The notes: a model not told the origin generated them from the sequence alone. A DNA stretch of 64,000 nt from Stratiolaelaps scimitus (GCA_019614645.1 JABWDB010000038.1:1922001-1986000), one strand, 5' to 3'; positions 26,922-39,302 are shown, counted from the first letter of the stretch. Made by a program: numbers and translations.

Positions 26922-27620
26922 GTTTTACTTGTGATATATGTCCGCGATAGCATCGCTACGGTTTCTTCCAAAGACTGCCCGAAGGCCATCGTTCCGAATA
27001 ACCACATCCCTACGGATTATTACCGTGTAGCCACTAACCCTGGTCGAGATCCCGTAGCTCAGCAGAGGAATCAGTAGCATATTGTTGATAGAGAAAAAGC
27101 GCTCCGCTGAGAACCTCCTTTCCCTGAGACGCCTTATGGAGATAATTACAATAGAGCATTTGGGCATCAAAATTCCCAATTGATCATGCAACTTAGGTGC
27201 TTTATGTACACAAGACCGATACATCTTGTGGCAGAGCCACCGGGATTATCTCACCACAGAGCTGTATCGATTCAACTCGAATCGCACGTTAAAATGTGCG
27301 AAACAACGTCAGACTAATTTCGTTAGCATTCACATCGAGACCAAACCAGTGAAAGGTTTTAACAACGGTTTCCACCGTATCGATACTTCTTGAATGTCCA
27401 ATTCGAGAGCTGAGGGCCGAATGCGAAAAACGAGTATTGTGTCATCCACATAGGTAATTGTTTTACAAAAATTACCAGACGATATCTTAAGCAACATATA
27501 GCTAATCAGACTGATGAGCATGTAGTGTCCCATGACGGAGGCCTGCGACGTGTTGTCGAATGCTGAGTATCCTCCAGGATGACCTGACTCTCTCTCCACC
27601 TTTACCGCCTAATGTCTGTG
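26922..27620 (-). pseudogene. Decayed LINE (non-LTR retrotransposon) reverse transcriptase
   Basis: On the minus strand the frame at 27599-27330 contains the RT active-site motif YVDD (27452-27441) followed by TILVF. About 25 residues upstream lies QASVMGHYML, which matches the QGSVLGPLLF-type block of non-LTR RTs in order and spacing. One base out of frame (about 27382-27288) the sequence continues as VVKTFHWFGLDVNANE, matching the conserved WF..N.L.lN block. A third frame (27224-26925) carries PLLSYGIST, equivalent to the YGI.W thumb-region block. Frame changes and stops between these blocks show that it is dead. The element would encode an endonuclease/RT protein for target-primed reverse transcription; here only the RT palm and thumb remain, with no endonuclease domain or poly(A) tail found. 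The clade (CR1/L2/Jockey/I type) cannot be fixed by eye. Confidence 0.8.
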
Positions 27621-28731
27621 CGTGCCTGTGATTCCTTTTCGACGAATGTAAGCGCGGATAATACAGGCATCCGATGGTAGAGTTAATTCACAACTATTAT
27701 AATATTTCCAAATTGTAAATGCAGTTTTAGATAAATGTACAATGGATGAATCCAGTTATTTCCTCATATCGGCACCTATTTCCAAATTATTCGCTGATTA
27801 ATATAGATGTCAAAGAACAGGTAGATATATAACCACGTAAGTAATAAATGGTCACTTGTCTTGGAACACTCCCAATAATTAGTTAGAAATTGCACACAGA
27901 AAATAGATAGTGTTATGGCTCCAATGTGATAGAAGTCAAACATGTTTTCTCACCACGATATTGCGCTTAGCAAAACCGGTTAGCATTGCAAACATAGCGC
28001 CTATGCAACACGGTCCATATAGTGCCTCAATTATCTGAATGCTCATAAGGGCATCTAGCACACGTGGAGGCGAACTAAACACTGGCTAAATGAATCCCCC
28101 AGAGTAAATATCAGAATAGACTCTCGCCGGTTGGTCCTTCTATTAAGGCCGAGCAACTTGCTGCGCCGAGCACACGACGGCGACCTATGGGAGTAGCCGA
28201 CACGTTCTCGCAACGTCCCCGACACAAACTCCTAATAGCTTCTTGCGGCATCCAGCCGTCTGTTCTATTCCCTCTAATACACTACTTCTACTACGACGAC
28301 TTTTACTCTTCCCGAAGAGAAGGGCGAAGTGATGATGGCGCTGTTGATGCGCCAACTTCAGTTTCGGGCTTCGTCTCCCTCTGACTGACTTTTTCGGCCA
28401 GACGAGTAAACGTTCGCTAAAGAGTTTTCAGACTTCAACAACGGCACGTGTGAAGTATTATTTGTTGCTTGCAATATTCCAGCAGCCGTTTTTTTTATAA
28501 CGTGGATAACGGACGTTCAGGTTTTTGAGAGCATACATGTTCCGTTTTAAAAGTTTTACCCACTAAACGAATCAACCACTAATTATATAACCTTCCGTAG
28601 GCTAAGCCGAGTCTATGATTTCGAAACATGACTGTTGTTTATATAAGAGAATTATCCCGAATTTTCATCGAGGACGGTTACGTCAAAGATTATGGCGTCA
28701 TCCATTCTTCGCGAAAGTATAATATTGCATT
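27621..28731. other. No gene recognised
   Basis: Mostly AT-rich unique sequence. A short ORF at 28187-28384 has no known motif. No repeat longer than a homopolymer run was noted. Confidence 0.5.
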
Positions 28732-28819
28732 AATAAAAAGTGACTTTTTTTTTTTAGAGGAGAAATAGAGGAGGAGGAGGATGAGGAGAGGAGGAGTAGA
28801 GGAGGAATAAAAAGTGACT
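28732..28819 (-). mobile_element. Short retro-insertion flanked by 14-bp target-site duplication
   Basis: The 14-mer AATAAAAAGTGACT occurs perfectly at 28732-28745 and 28806-28819. Between the copies is a 60-bp insert made of a T run (contiguous with the final T of the first copy) and a purine-rich GAGG stretch. On the minus strand this reads as a pyrimidine-rich sequence ending in a poly(A) tail and bounded by a duplication. This is the signature of target-primed reverse transcription by a LINE, here of a severely 5'-truncated RNA. A replication-slippage duplication around a simple repeat is the alternative. Confidence 0.6.
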
Positions 28820-28911
28820 GTGCACTTACAAGTGGATATTTTCGGGGCCTGTTTTCCTCATGTTCTGTTGAACATATACAATATTTAATAACCGCTCGTG
28901 TGACAACCGTT

Positions 28912-28944
28912 ACTTACCTGTAAAAAAAAGAATACCTTTGTTAG
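28912..28944 (-). promoter_or_regulatory. Candidate recursive splice (ratchet) site
   Basis: Read on the minus strand, the order is: a CTAAC branch-point consensus (28944-28940), eleven consecutive pyrimidines (28932-28922), one A, then CAG immediately joined to GTAAGTA, with the splice junction between 28918 and 28917. This is a 3' splice site fused directly to a consensus 5' splice site. Such zero-length exons are described in Drosophila and vertebrates as ratchet points that let very long introns be removed in steps. The branch adenosine would be 23 nt from the junction, in the normal range. No other site in the window combines all parts. If real, it places this DNA inside a long minus-strand intron. 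Confidence 0.45.
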
Positions 28945-30484
28945 ACTCATGTTAAGTATCTAGCATATTTAATAAGCAAGAAATTTGGAGGTGCTAGAGA
29001 AGTTCAAAAGGGGTTTGCGATATTGTTTCCCATACTTGTCAAGCTCCAACTATTATCCAATTTAATAGACTTTTTGGTGAAACCCTCTTGATTATGAGAG
29101 AGAACCTAGGCTGGCTTGTGCGCAGAAGCAAAATAATTACGGAGATCGTGGCTACTATATTCTTATCTTCCTGTCCTGCTACTCGAAGCTGAACCAAAAC
29201 CTAACCTAATCGCTGTTGTCATTCGTCCTGAGGGTCTACGAATTCCAACTGCTATTCATGAGGACATGAAAATTCAAGAGATTTCTATTTACGGTGCATT
29301 TTTGGCGCCACGACATAATACGATGGGTGCAAGGGTTGTCAGTTACGAAAGATGATTGCAAAACGAATTTTCAATAAATTTAGTCTTCTTATATCAGTAT
29401 TACTGTACATTCAATCTTAAGCTAGAAAACGAACTGCATCGTAGTCTTAGAAGATTTCGGATAAATTATAATTATACTCTATTTCTCTATGGAAGAGATA
29501 AAATCAGCGTAGAAATACGAAAAGTTGAAAAGGTAGAATGTTATTGTAAGTGCACTTCTTATCTCATTATCCACAGATGTATTTATCTTAAATTCGTGGT
29601 ATGTCATGTAACTACAAAATCAATACACTTGCAGTAAACCACTAAAATAGAACAAAAACGCAGAACAAATCGCCCAGATATAACACAAATATAACGCTTC
29701 ATAATTGACTGGTTCGAATTTACACCATTGGTCATTGATTTCACATCCAACAAAGGTGTACGCTGTACTAGACGACATTGATGACAGGCTGACTCATTAT
29801 AGCCAGCGGCTCATGCGCATTAGCTATTGAATACGTTTTATTAAATCGGGCGTATCATCATCATCAGCTAGCCAGCCAAACAGTCAGACCACGTTCGCAA
29901 AATAGGTGGTTGCCGTTGATTGAGTTGAAATGGTCATTGTGCAATGAGGCAGGGGACGTCGTCGAAATCGAAGCTACTAAACTGTCACCCTAAAGGCCGA
30001 TGAGTGTAGAACTGACGCAGCCGACGTCAGAGAGAAGTCGAGAGAGAGGTGAAAGGGAGCGTGATCACGGAGACACACTTATGAGCACTAAACGCAGGGG
30101 GGAAAACTGCGGGAATCTTGGGTTGGCCAACATCAAGGAAGAAGCGAAAGCAAGAAGAGTGGACTGTATGAAGGGAGACCATTTGGGATGACGAGCTCAT
30201 CAAGTGGGTCTTCTCCCCACAGCAGCAGCAGCAGCATTCTCCTCAACGGCTCAGGTCGGTTGCTGCTCAGATGGCTGTTGCGAAGTTAGACCGCATCAAG
30301 GAAACACGGGAGGGTACGGAATGGTTCCTCTCTCTCTCCCCCCCCCCTCTCTCTCTCTCTGTCTCTCGGTCAATGCGGACAATAACTTGTTTAAAGGAAG
30401 CCCGCTATAGAGGGATTGTGGCTGCCGAGACACGATCCAGGTCGCTGGTACGCTGGACCCATCCGTGATTGTTCCTACCAGACG

Positions 30485-30486
<2 letters not shown>

Positions 30487-30541
<55 letters not shown>
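30487..30541. repeat. (AT)n microsatellite, about 27 units
   Basis: A TA/AT run with one G interruption at 30529. Confidence 0.9.
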
Positions 30542-30674
30542 AGAGTTAGGCCCTCTCTGTCGGACGGTAGTCATCGGCCTGGTACCATCGGACCAAAGTG
30601 GTTGTATGGTTTAGGATGGACGTGCAAAGGCAAGTGGTCCACAGGGTGACGCTCGTGACGTCTTATAGTGGACA

Positions 30675-30708
30675 TTTATATATATGTATATATATATATA
30701 TATATATA
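30675..30708. repeat. (TA)n microsatellite
   Basis: A TA run with one TG interruption, directly continuous with the 27-bp tandem repeat that follows. Confidence 0.85.
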
Positions 30709-30762
30709 GTATACATACATATATTATTATATATAGTATACATACATATATTATTATATATA
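30709..30762. repeat. 27-bp unit repeated twice in tandem
   Basis: A 27-bp unit starting GTATACATACATA occurs at 30709-30735 and again at 30736-30762 without mismatches. It appears to have arisen within the adjoining TA array. Confidence 0.85.
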
Positions 30763-32556
30763 CTTCTCGGCACTTATCCGTATGGCTGCATTACAACGAG
30801 CAATGTCGGGTAAGGAACTCCATATCTCCCTGAGGCCATGTCAGGATTTGAACTTGCGGTATCCGGTCTATTCATCCAAGCTCGAGCTCGCCTTCTCTTC
30901 CTCTGCCGATTGTTCAGCTGTCCAGTTATACACTATTATACATTATATTCACCGTCCAGTTGTACACTATATAACAAACTATATTGACAGCTCTCGATGG
31001 GCGAGGCTAATCTTGAGTATGTCTTACCCCAATGTTATCGCTTTACCATATTCCACGCAATGAATAAATTTGAAACAATTATTGAAAAACATAAATCATC
31101 GCCTTCGTTATATGTGTAACATATCCATAGCCGACAGAGGCGTGTCTGCACCGGACAACCCGCTTCTGAAGTCGACCGAAAGCCACCACGCTTAGTGATC
31201 TGTGGCCACGGCATCCTGACTTTGCACCATCAACGATGTAGCATCTGTATGCCAGTACCTTCCATCACGCGGTCTGAGGACGACACCTGTCTAATACAAT
31301 AGTTACCAACGCACCGTGCGTAGTCTCAGAGCTGTCAGGTGACGATCCACTAGTTAAGTGGTTCGCAACATCACCCATACTTCCGAACTTCGAGTCATCA
31401 TTATGCGTCATAGTTACATACCCTTATGTTACATAGCGAACGCACAAAAATCGACGTTGGGGTCGCATTGGGTTCAACTATCAGTAGTATGGGATGTTAG
31501 ATATTTTTAATGACTTGTTAGCGAGGTAGTAGTAACTCGTGTTTTACGATATGAGGCAAATAATTGGATAATCATTGTTTTGCCAAAGAAAGACAATTAA
31601 CAGAAGTTAAAGCTTGCGTTCAATTTCGGATCCTTTGTATTATGGGCGATCGTATTGCAGGAGCTTTTATGTATTAAATCTCAGCCAGCAGGAACAATAT
31701 TTACTTGTTGCCCGAAAGCCCCTTGTAAAATAAGCTTAAATCAGCCGATTCGGAAGGTATAATTGAATTTAGTGAACGATGTATTAGTGTTTTTATCATA
31801 TTTGTTATGAACTGGCCCGGGGGGGGAACAATTAAAATGAACTTTTTATCATCTAATTATACTCCTCTGTGCTGAATGTGTATAATGCTACCTGTACAGT
31901 CAGCATACGTATTATAGTACATGTACACACATATATATATATATATGCTGGCCGTATTGACATATTGTATGGTATTTCCACTACGCTCCGAGCTAGTTAG
32001 TGAGTCAGTCAGCTTTTGGCCACGCCCACTTATGACACTTTATGGACCCGACAGGCTGACCCATCCGCTGACCCCTCAGTCTAAGGAGTAAGAGCAGCGA
32101 GAGCCAAACGCATACGACGGTGTCGGGCAGCAGCCTCGGCTGCGGGTCCACAGGTCCGCCAGCTCCCTTACTTATTACTACAATGAGAGCAGATCATTTC
32201 CATATCTATCGACGAGCTGCTGCCAGTAGTAAGCGGTAGCGCAGAGAAGGTAACCAACGATTCCTTCGTGCAACGAGAAGCATAACAACCTGCAGGGCCA
32301 GTATTACCAGAACCATCTAAGGATAGCCGGAGTAGAGCCGAACTGGGAGGGGGTCAGATCGAGCATATAGAGGTAGAGTAACAGCGAGCAAGGCGCTTTG
32401 GGGCTTGGTCGCTCTCACTGAGCGAAAGTGTAGGACAGAGCCAGGAGAGTGGTAAGGACACCGGTGCACAACTACTCAGGAGTGGAGATATCAAGAGAGG
32501 AAACTTGGTCGAATCAACTCTCGAGTGAAACGAAGGGAAACGCCGGAAGCTGGTAG

Positions 32557-32765
32557 TCAGCCGTAGTCGTGCTGCTGGTCGTGGTGGTTGTGGTGGTGGT
32601 GGCTCTGTTGCTGGACTTCGAGGACTGCGGTGACGGCGTTGGCGGTAGTGATGCACACCCTATATCGCCTTTCGCCGTCAGTAACGGCGGTGACGATGCC
32701 AATGACGAGGCCGATGATGACGATGGCAGCAGCCTACGTCGGAGATTAAATACGAAAGAGGACAA
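32557..32765 (+). CDS. Possible internal coding exon with hydrophobic start (unsupported by homology)
   Basis: An open frame from 32557 reads a long hydrophobic run (eight consecutive Val, then ALLL), followed by an acidic Gly/Asp-rich segment and an RRR cluster. It ends exactly at a consensus splice donor, AAG|GTGAGT (donor at 32766), whose GTGA also supplies the first in-frame stop. The pattern resembles a signal-anchor or signal peptide plus an acidic mature region. There is no in-frame ATG, so the exon would need an upstream coding exon or a non-ATG start. The upstream AG (TAGTCAG, 32554-32560) has a poor pyrimidine tract. The valine run comes from a GTG/GTT simple repeat, so chance remains the more likely explanation. 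Confidence 0.2.
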
Positions 32766-35700
32766 GTGAGTACTGATTGGCTCGGCGGATCGGGCTTTTG
32801 CTGTGGGTGGGTGCTAGATGTTGTGCTGTCCCTTTCGCTGCTCACCTACGATTTTCTTTTTTGACGGCGAGAGTGGCCGAGGCAGAGCGTGTCACCGGTA
32901 TTGACACTGCCACCACTGTGACGAAATTGTGCGGAAGTTAAAGGCCGCAAGAAGGATCTGTGAGAGGGCAAACAGACAGGCGAGTCTGTTCAGTGAAACG
33001 ACCATTGCACAGCAATGGGAGTATCTGTCTATGGGAGAGAGGGTGGTGGATGGGTGGGGGGGGTATAGTCTAACGAAGCTCTCGAATGGAACGAATAGGA
33101 AATGACAGCTGCTAAGGCACAATGGTAACGTCTAGTAGCAATAGGTGTGCACGAAATGGGGCGACAAGGTGAACGAGTGAATAAGTCCGATTGGACAATC
33201 ATATTCGTGTGCCGCCAACCACAAGTTGTCTCTTATCTGCGCGATCTACCAGAGGTCCGGACTGAGTAAGAGCATGCTGATGATGTCATTGCAGGAGCGC
33301 TATTGCCAGATGCAGATAGCCATCGATTATAGCCCATTCAAGGATGGCCATCCACAATCGTCGTCAAATACATTGTTGTAGAAGAGAAATTAAATACGCG
33401 TAAACCTGGTCCCAGTTTGGGCGCATAATGAATCGGTCTCTCCGTCTGCTCTGAGGTCTAGTTGAGCGCCACAACCACTGAGCTGATACATTTTTCTGGG
33501 CAGTTTACAAATACCTCGGAATATGTTCCTGTCAAAGGAAAGCTTGGAGACAACTATACTCCCGTGAATTTCAACCTGACACTATTATGGCAAGTTCCAA
33601 AGTACATAGGTATTTGCATACATGTTTGAAGTGTTTCAACTTGGTGTGCACCAATGATCTATAATAATACGTGCGACCTGTACTATTGTACTTATACATC
33701 ATATCACAATGTATTCGCTGCAAAGCAAGCTATCATAGTCAATCTTAAGTAAAGAGATGATAATAATAATAACTTCGGAAAATACCTCCCCCGTCCTTAG
33801 TTTCGCTCCTTTTTGCTGTCCGACTGTCGTTTTCTACCTGGATAATTTACATACATTTTGAATTTTTGTAGAATCCCGTATGTTCTTGCGACTGTGCTTT
33901 AGCTTGAAGAAGTGTACGGAATTGATCGAAATGCACGGCTACAATTTTCTGTTAGAATTCTTTCGCTTGTACTTCCAACTCGCAACTACCATCTCTCTTA
34001 GTAGACCATGTATTTATCTTTATTTTTCCAAAGATTTATTAGAGGCTAATAAAAGCCTCATTGTGTTCCCCAATATGGATATCGTTGTTGCTTGAGGGAA
34101 ACGGAACTCCGAAGGGTTGGGTCAATTTTCTCTATGGCGATTCCCTTTGCTTTTTTAGCTTTGACTAAAGATGAACTTTTAACCACAAACTTATCTCCGA
34201 GGCCATCATCTCTCCCTTGCCCTAAACAGCACAAACGACTTCCCAACTTCGGTGAGTGGAGGAGGAGGAGGAGGAGTAGACGAGGAGGAGCGTTGGGGGG
34301 TAGGGGGAGGGGGTTGACGTGGCGGCAAATGGGTGCGCTCCCTCCCGTTCCTTCTCCTTTCATGTTAACTTACTTCAGCTTTCACCACCGGGGAAGGCCA
34401 TTCATATACCCCCGCACCATAGAATACCACCCCATCGTGTTCACTCCCATCCTATCGTACGTTAGTTGCACCATCGGAGCAGGTCGCTACACGAAGAAAA
34501 TGGTGACATACGACATACTGTAATACATAGACATATACATGTACGGAACTATATAAAATACGGGGTAGACTTATATGCAACAAAAATCTGTATCGCTGAT
34601 TTTGTAAATTATTTTTTAAAGTATATAATGAGTCAGTCCTGAATAACTAGCTTACTAAGTTACTGCTGGTCAACGGTCCAAGATAGCTGTCGACGATTTG
34701 TTTCATCATCTCCGTAAGGGACCCATCCTTAGCCTCCATCTCGTGCACACGATTCTATTTGCCATAAGCGACTCTCACTCATGCGTTGGTGTCCAATGCA
34801 CTTCTTTTCAAAATACTACATATGCCCTATCGCTACTAGGGGAGGAGAAAGCGTGTATGTATATTCAGCGAGGTGGTTGTGTGAGCAAGCGAGCGAGCAT
34901 TCTTTTTTTGAATCTACTTCCGCGTCGCTATTTTGTCGCCAGGCATCGTTGACATCAGACCGATGCCAGGCGCTTTGTCCCGTTTCGGGTTCTTCCACAT
35001 TTCAACAGTGCGACGAATTTATTTTCGACGGCCGATTGCTTTCTCTTCTCCCATTCTCTATTGCGCGGTCTTTTGCCCCATCCACTATTGCGTTTCTTCT
35101 TCGCTGTTCCGCCTTTCATAACGTGGTAGAGGTAGAAGACTCGACACATCTGGTTGTCAATGACTACTATCACGCTGAGTTGGGGACTCGGGGGGGGTGG
35201 CGGCGGCGGCGATTCTTCATCTTGTACCAACCAACCACCATCCTCTTTCTCACTCTTCTTCCCTACTTGTGTCGTCTACTTTGACATCGTCTCTGCATTT
35301 ACGTTTCTCTATCGTATTGCCTTCCAGTCCCTGCTCTGTCTTCGCGTACTGCTCTCCACTGTTGGCGCTCTCCTTTTTTTTTCGTTCCTTAACAAAATGC
35401 GAGCCTTTTGCATAGCAGCGAGGTTTGGTAAAGAGTCTCTGCACATCCACCCTGACTCTCGGCGCAGAAATCGCCCTGCTCTTTGCCATAGTCAACCCCT
35501 CCTCAAGTGTGAGGAGGCTTCAATCGGCGTAATTGGCCTGACTATTCAGCGTTCGCTGCTTTTCCCGCATCGAACTGGCGCACAGAGACACACACATGGC
35601 CAGACAGTCTCACACCCATACTCAATCCTGTTCGCTGATGCTGGTCTCGCGGTAAGTACACCGAACGGAAGATAGAAGATAGAGGCGCTAGGCAGAGAAA

Positions 35701-38364
35701 GAAAGTCTCATCGCCATCATGTGTGGGCTCGGACCGACACCGTATGTGTGAGTGGCCATAGAACAAAATGGGTGACGAAATTGAAGGGGGCGAACGACGG
35801 CAGACGCCGGTCTATGAACGAGAGCCTACGAGAGCGGTGGTACGAGGCTCGTCGAGGCACCAAAGCGAATAGCTGCTGGCTTGACGTCGCCCAGGAAGGG
35901 TTTGAAATCGGAGCGCCGCCTGCGGCGGAGTACGGCCAAGAGCGTTGCGCTTCAGCGCACAGAGCATAGTTAGCTCGCACCCTTCACAAGTCTACGGTGC
36001 TAGTACCGGTCGTTCTAGTGCCGCTGCTTCTCGTCAGATACCAACCCCACCCCCCAACCATCGCCCGGCTCTACTCATGCCTGGTCAATTTTACAAATGA
36101 TAACGCTATTTCTTATATTAACCGACTCACTCACTTACTCACTGCTGCTGCTGCTGCTGCTAGACCCCTCGTTAGACCCCATTCAAATGCTCTCTTCGTT
36201 CATACACCTGGTGGATAGCTACTCGACTTGTTACACCATTACACACAGGACAAGACAGAACAGCCCGATGGTTGTGGCAAACAGTTATCATTCACATTGG
36301 TACCAACAAGCCTGCTTAGTCAAGTAGAATCTCAAATCCATACTCACTTAACCGTCGTGTATCCGTACACAACATTCTGGGGACAACTCGGTTGGTATAC
36401 CTTATAACGTTAACGGTGTGATCAGAAATAAAGTATAAAATTTGGTTGATTAATTTATATATTCGAAAGAAGTACTCTTGGCTGGAAGCCGATGTATGAC
36501 GTCGTTCTCAGTGCTTTACTGTGGTTAGTTATTCTGTTTGTCTATTGTATCTCAAAATCACCTAACTTAACAATTGAGAACTATTATTGAACTAATTTAA
36601 GAAAGTTGGTCAAGCCGTTGTTTTAAGGTACACTGGAAATACACCACTTTAAAAAATTTCTCGAGTAAGAGAGCATGAAGTTATCCATGTAACACGTTCA
36701 GTAATTATCGATTTATTGATTATTCGTAAGTGTTATGGTGCATATATCCCGATCGGGTGTCGCCAATCTAAACAGAGCAGGGCCGAACAATTTTGTATCT
36801 TGCGCGGGTCTCGGATACTAATGGTACCTGGGGGGGATTGAGTTGATCCGAAATTGCTTCTGAACACTCGCCTCTGCACCCCTTGTGCGTCGTCCTGACC
36901 GTAAGAATTCAACAAGGCGGTGCGGCCTCCATGATAAATTCTACTGAGGATTCAAATCCGGACTGCTCCACCCTGCGCTTTCCGACTCCACACCTCACAG
37001 TATCACTGTGGCGAATGTGAACCACGAACGTGCAATACATACAAATATATGAGGTACCCACCGACAACAGAACGAGATACGACAAGAACGAAATAAACGG
37101 AGAGGTATTTCAATGGTGTTGTTGTTGTTCGAAGACACTCTCGAAGAAACAGAGTTGAAAGGAAGACAGAATGGCAAAAATGCCCTAGCGTCGGAACAGA
37201 GTCGAGAGTTGCAAGTTGCAGTTCTTCGAAGGGCAGGATCCGATGATCGAGATTGTTAAAGTGCAGAAGAAGTGTCAATAGAAACACAAACTTAGACGGA
37301 CAAAGAAGTTGGTTGGTGATAGTTTAACAATCAGATTAGATTGCATCTCATCAGCTCTTCCGGTCGACCGCATTACCCCTCGCCCCCCCCCCGTCTGTTA
37401 TCTTATCATTGTCTAGATGAGTAAACTTTGTTTCGCATCGCAAATCGCTTCATTTATTCGCAGGAAATTAACCTCAATCCACACAACAACGCCTTGCAGC
37501 CTTCACATTGTCACAAACCTGCGTTATTCAGCGTCTATACCTGTCCCTTGTCATGCAAACAGCACGGCGACTTGTTGTTGTTGTCCGTTGTTGCTTGTTG
37601 ATCCACCCCTTTGCACGGTAACTGTGACATAGACAGTCATGACCCAGGCCCCCATGAAGTCAGACTTGTCTTGTACTGCTTGTTGTGTGATGACTTGTCG
37701 TGTGTATTCGGAATTATTCCGCAGGCTCCAAGCAACAGGGCCCACTTTCGTTGTTCCACGCTGTCCTAGTCATCGTATATAATTCACAGCACGCTTTTCG
37801 TCGACCTGACCGACAGGCCTCCCTACACTCAGTTCGCCTGAGCTGGCTGGTCCTTGGACTGGTATCAGCAGTCGTTGCCCTCAGTGCTTTGCCCTCCGTG
37901 CTCTGTTCCGCAGTATCTATCCCTTCTGTGTCTTCTGTTTCCGTCCCGAAACGTTCATTGTTGTTGGACATTGAGATCTCTCGAGATGATCTCATGCGGC
38001 GAGGCATCGCACTGTCCGCTTTTGGTTTCTGCTTTCGCCGACCGACCCCTCAGCCCTCCACGGGCTGTTCGTTCGTCGCAGGGAATTTATTCCTTACTCA
38101 TTTGGCATTCCCAAGCCCTCATCCTCTCAGGACTCTTATGCTCGTACAGTTGTAGGGAGACGAGGGCCGGAGGGCCAATGGGGGAGCGCTGCTTACAGAA
38201 GAGACATATTCAAATCTTGCCACCAAATCCCTGCCACGGAAGCAGAACCCACTGGGATGCTGGGCCAAGATGATGGAGTCGCTGGTGCCGGTGGTTTTTC
38301 GCTTTTCCTGATATTACCTCGGATTCCCGTGCGATACCCGCTACAGCACAGTTCGGGCCACGTT

Positions 38365-38421
38365 AGAGAGAGAGAGCGAGAGAGAAAGAACATGCAGAGA
38401 GGAGAGAGAGAGAGAGAGAGC
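38365..38421. repeat. (GA)n microsatellite, interrupted
   Basis: Two GA runs separated by AAAGAACATGCA. Confidence 0.85.
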
Positions 38422-38706
38422 AGGGGGGAGAGCGACCCCTTAGATTATATATGGCAGGGCTACGCGGCAACGCCGACCCGAAGGTGACTTGCGCCCTCTA
38501 GAAGACCTTCTACAGTCCGGCCGCGAGACTCTACCCGAGACGCCAAGCGCGAGATTGCCAAGGTATCATGATCCAAGAGATCAAGTATGTATAGACGGAG
38601 TGGAATGCATTCGCGTTGCGCCCTGTCATGTAGCGCACCCAGTGTACGTGAAGTGTGAAGTACGATGAACATTCGAAAAGAGCCATGTCTGTCTATTGGG
38701 TCTCTC

Positions 38707-38729
38707 AGTAGTAGTAGTAGTAGTAGTAG
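38707..38729. repeat. (AGT)n trinucleotide repeat
   Basis: Seven to eight AGT units. They read as polyleucine in the overlapping minus-strand ORF. Confidence 0.85.
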
Positions 38730-39068
38730 CACAGTAGTATAAGGTGGTGTCCACAGTACAGAGTTACAGTTTGATCATCTGGCCCTGCCATAGACCTAAA
38801 GCCAGCTGCTGCTGGAGGCGCTGTTCAGATCATATGATTGGTTCTCTATCTCTCTCTCTCTCTCTTTCTCTACACTAAGGGCATCGTCTAAGGGCACGTC
38901 GTGCTCCACTGCATTCGCCGATGTGCTTACTTACTCGTGCCCAGATCTTGCCTTCACTTCGATTCACTCTGTCCAGCTGCTCTTGTACTTGGCGATTCTT
39001 GCAGCTGCTAGCCGAGATCACATATCTGTAGACCCAATTTTTTCAAATTCCTAGTACCCGGAAAAGAA

Positions 39069-39302
39069 ATGATTTTCAATTTACTTCGACATTATACAGA
39101 TAACCAACTACAAATGTCCGGTATCTCCTTATTTGCAGTCAACCGTACAGCAATACTATGTTGTACATGTACATCGAATAACATAGTACTCAACACTGGC
39201 CCCATATATAGTCCAATAATAATAATACATAACTGTAGCGACTCTTTACTTGCGTTGTTGAAACTTGTTTCATTCAAATACTTTTCGTTCAATGAGTTAT
39301 GA
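39069..39302 (+). pseudogene. Possible LINE endonuclease-start remnant
   Basis: The frame contains NNIVLNTGPIYSP, which resembles the conserved GD.ELNPGP block just before the endonuclease domain in CR1/L2-type LINE proteins (I, L, N, G, P and I agree). The next residues (IIIIHNCSDSLLALL) loosely follow the expected start of the endonuclease fold. The match is short and the frame has no other endonuclease motif. A chance resemblance is quite possible. Confidence 0.2.

Larger units (their letters stand above)
28945..32556. other. No gene recognised; TA arrays at 30.5-30.8 kb
   Basis: Unique AT-rich sequence with TA arrays annotated separately, a CT tract at 30330-30362 and a TA run at 31928-31946. 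The ORFs around 30.2-31.0 kb are translations of these arrays. A tRNA B-box-like patch near 30843-30860 lacks a matching A box. Confidence 0.5.

Noticed and set aside
28908..28925. TTACTTACCTG on the plus strand, like the 5' end of U1 snRNA
   Set aside because: Similarity stops after ACTTACCTG; the following A run does not match U1. The complement reads better as a splice donor.
30820..30880. B-box-like AGTTCAAATCC on the minus strand
   Set aside because: No A box, no tRNA fold and no second copy in the window.
34781..35675. Pair of long plus-strand ORFs (167 and 173 residues) with GTAAGT at 35652
   Set aside because: They overlap each other and minus-strand ORFs, follow pyrimidine-rich bias, and have no recognised domain. 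The donor alone is weak evidence.
36930..36990. GATTCAAATCC, B-box-like, on the plus strand
   Set aside because: The sequence upstream does not fold as a tRNA and lacks an A box.
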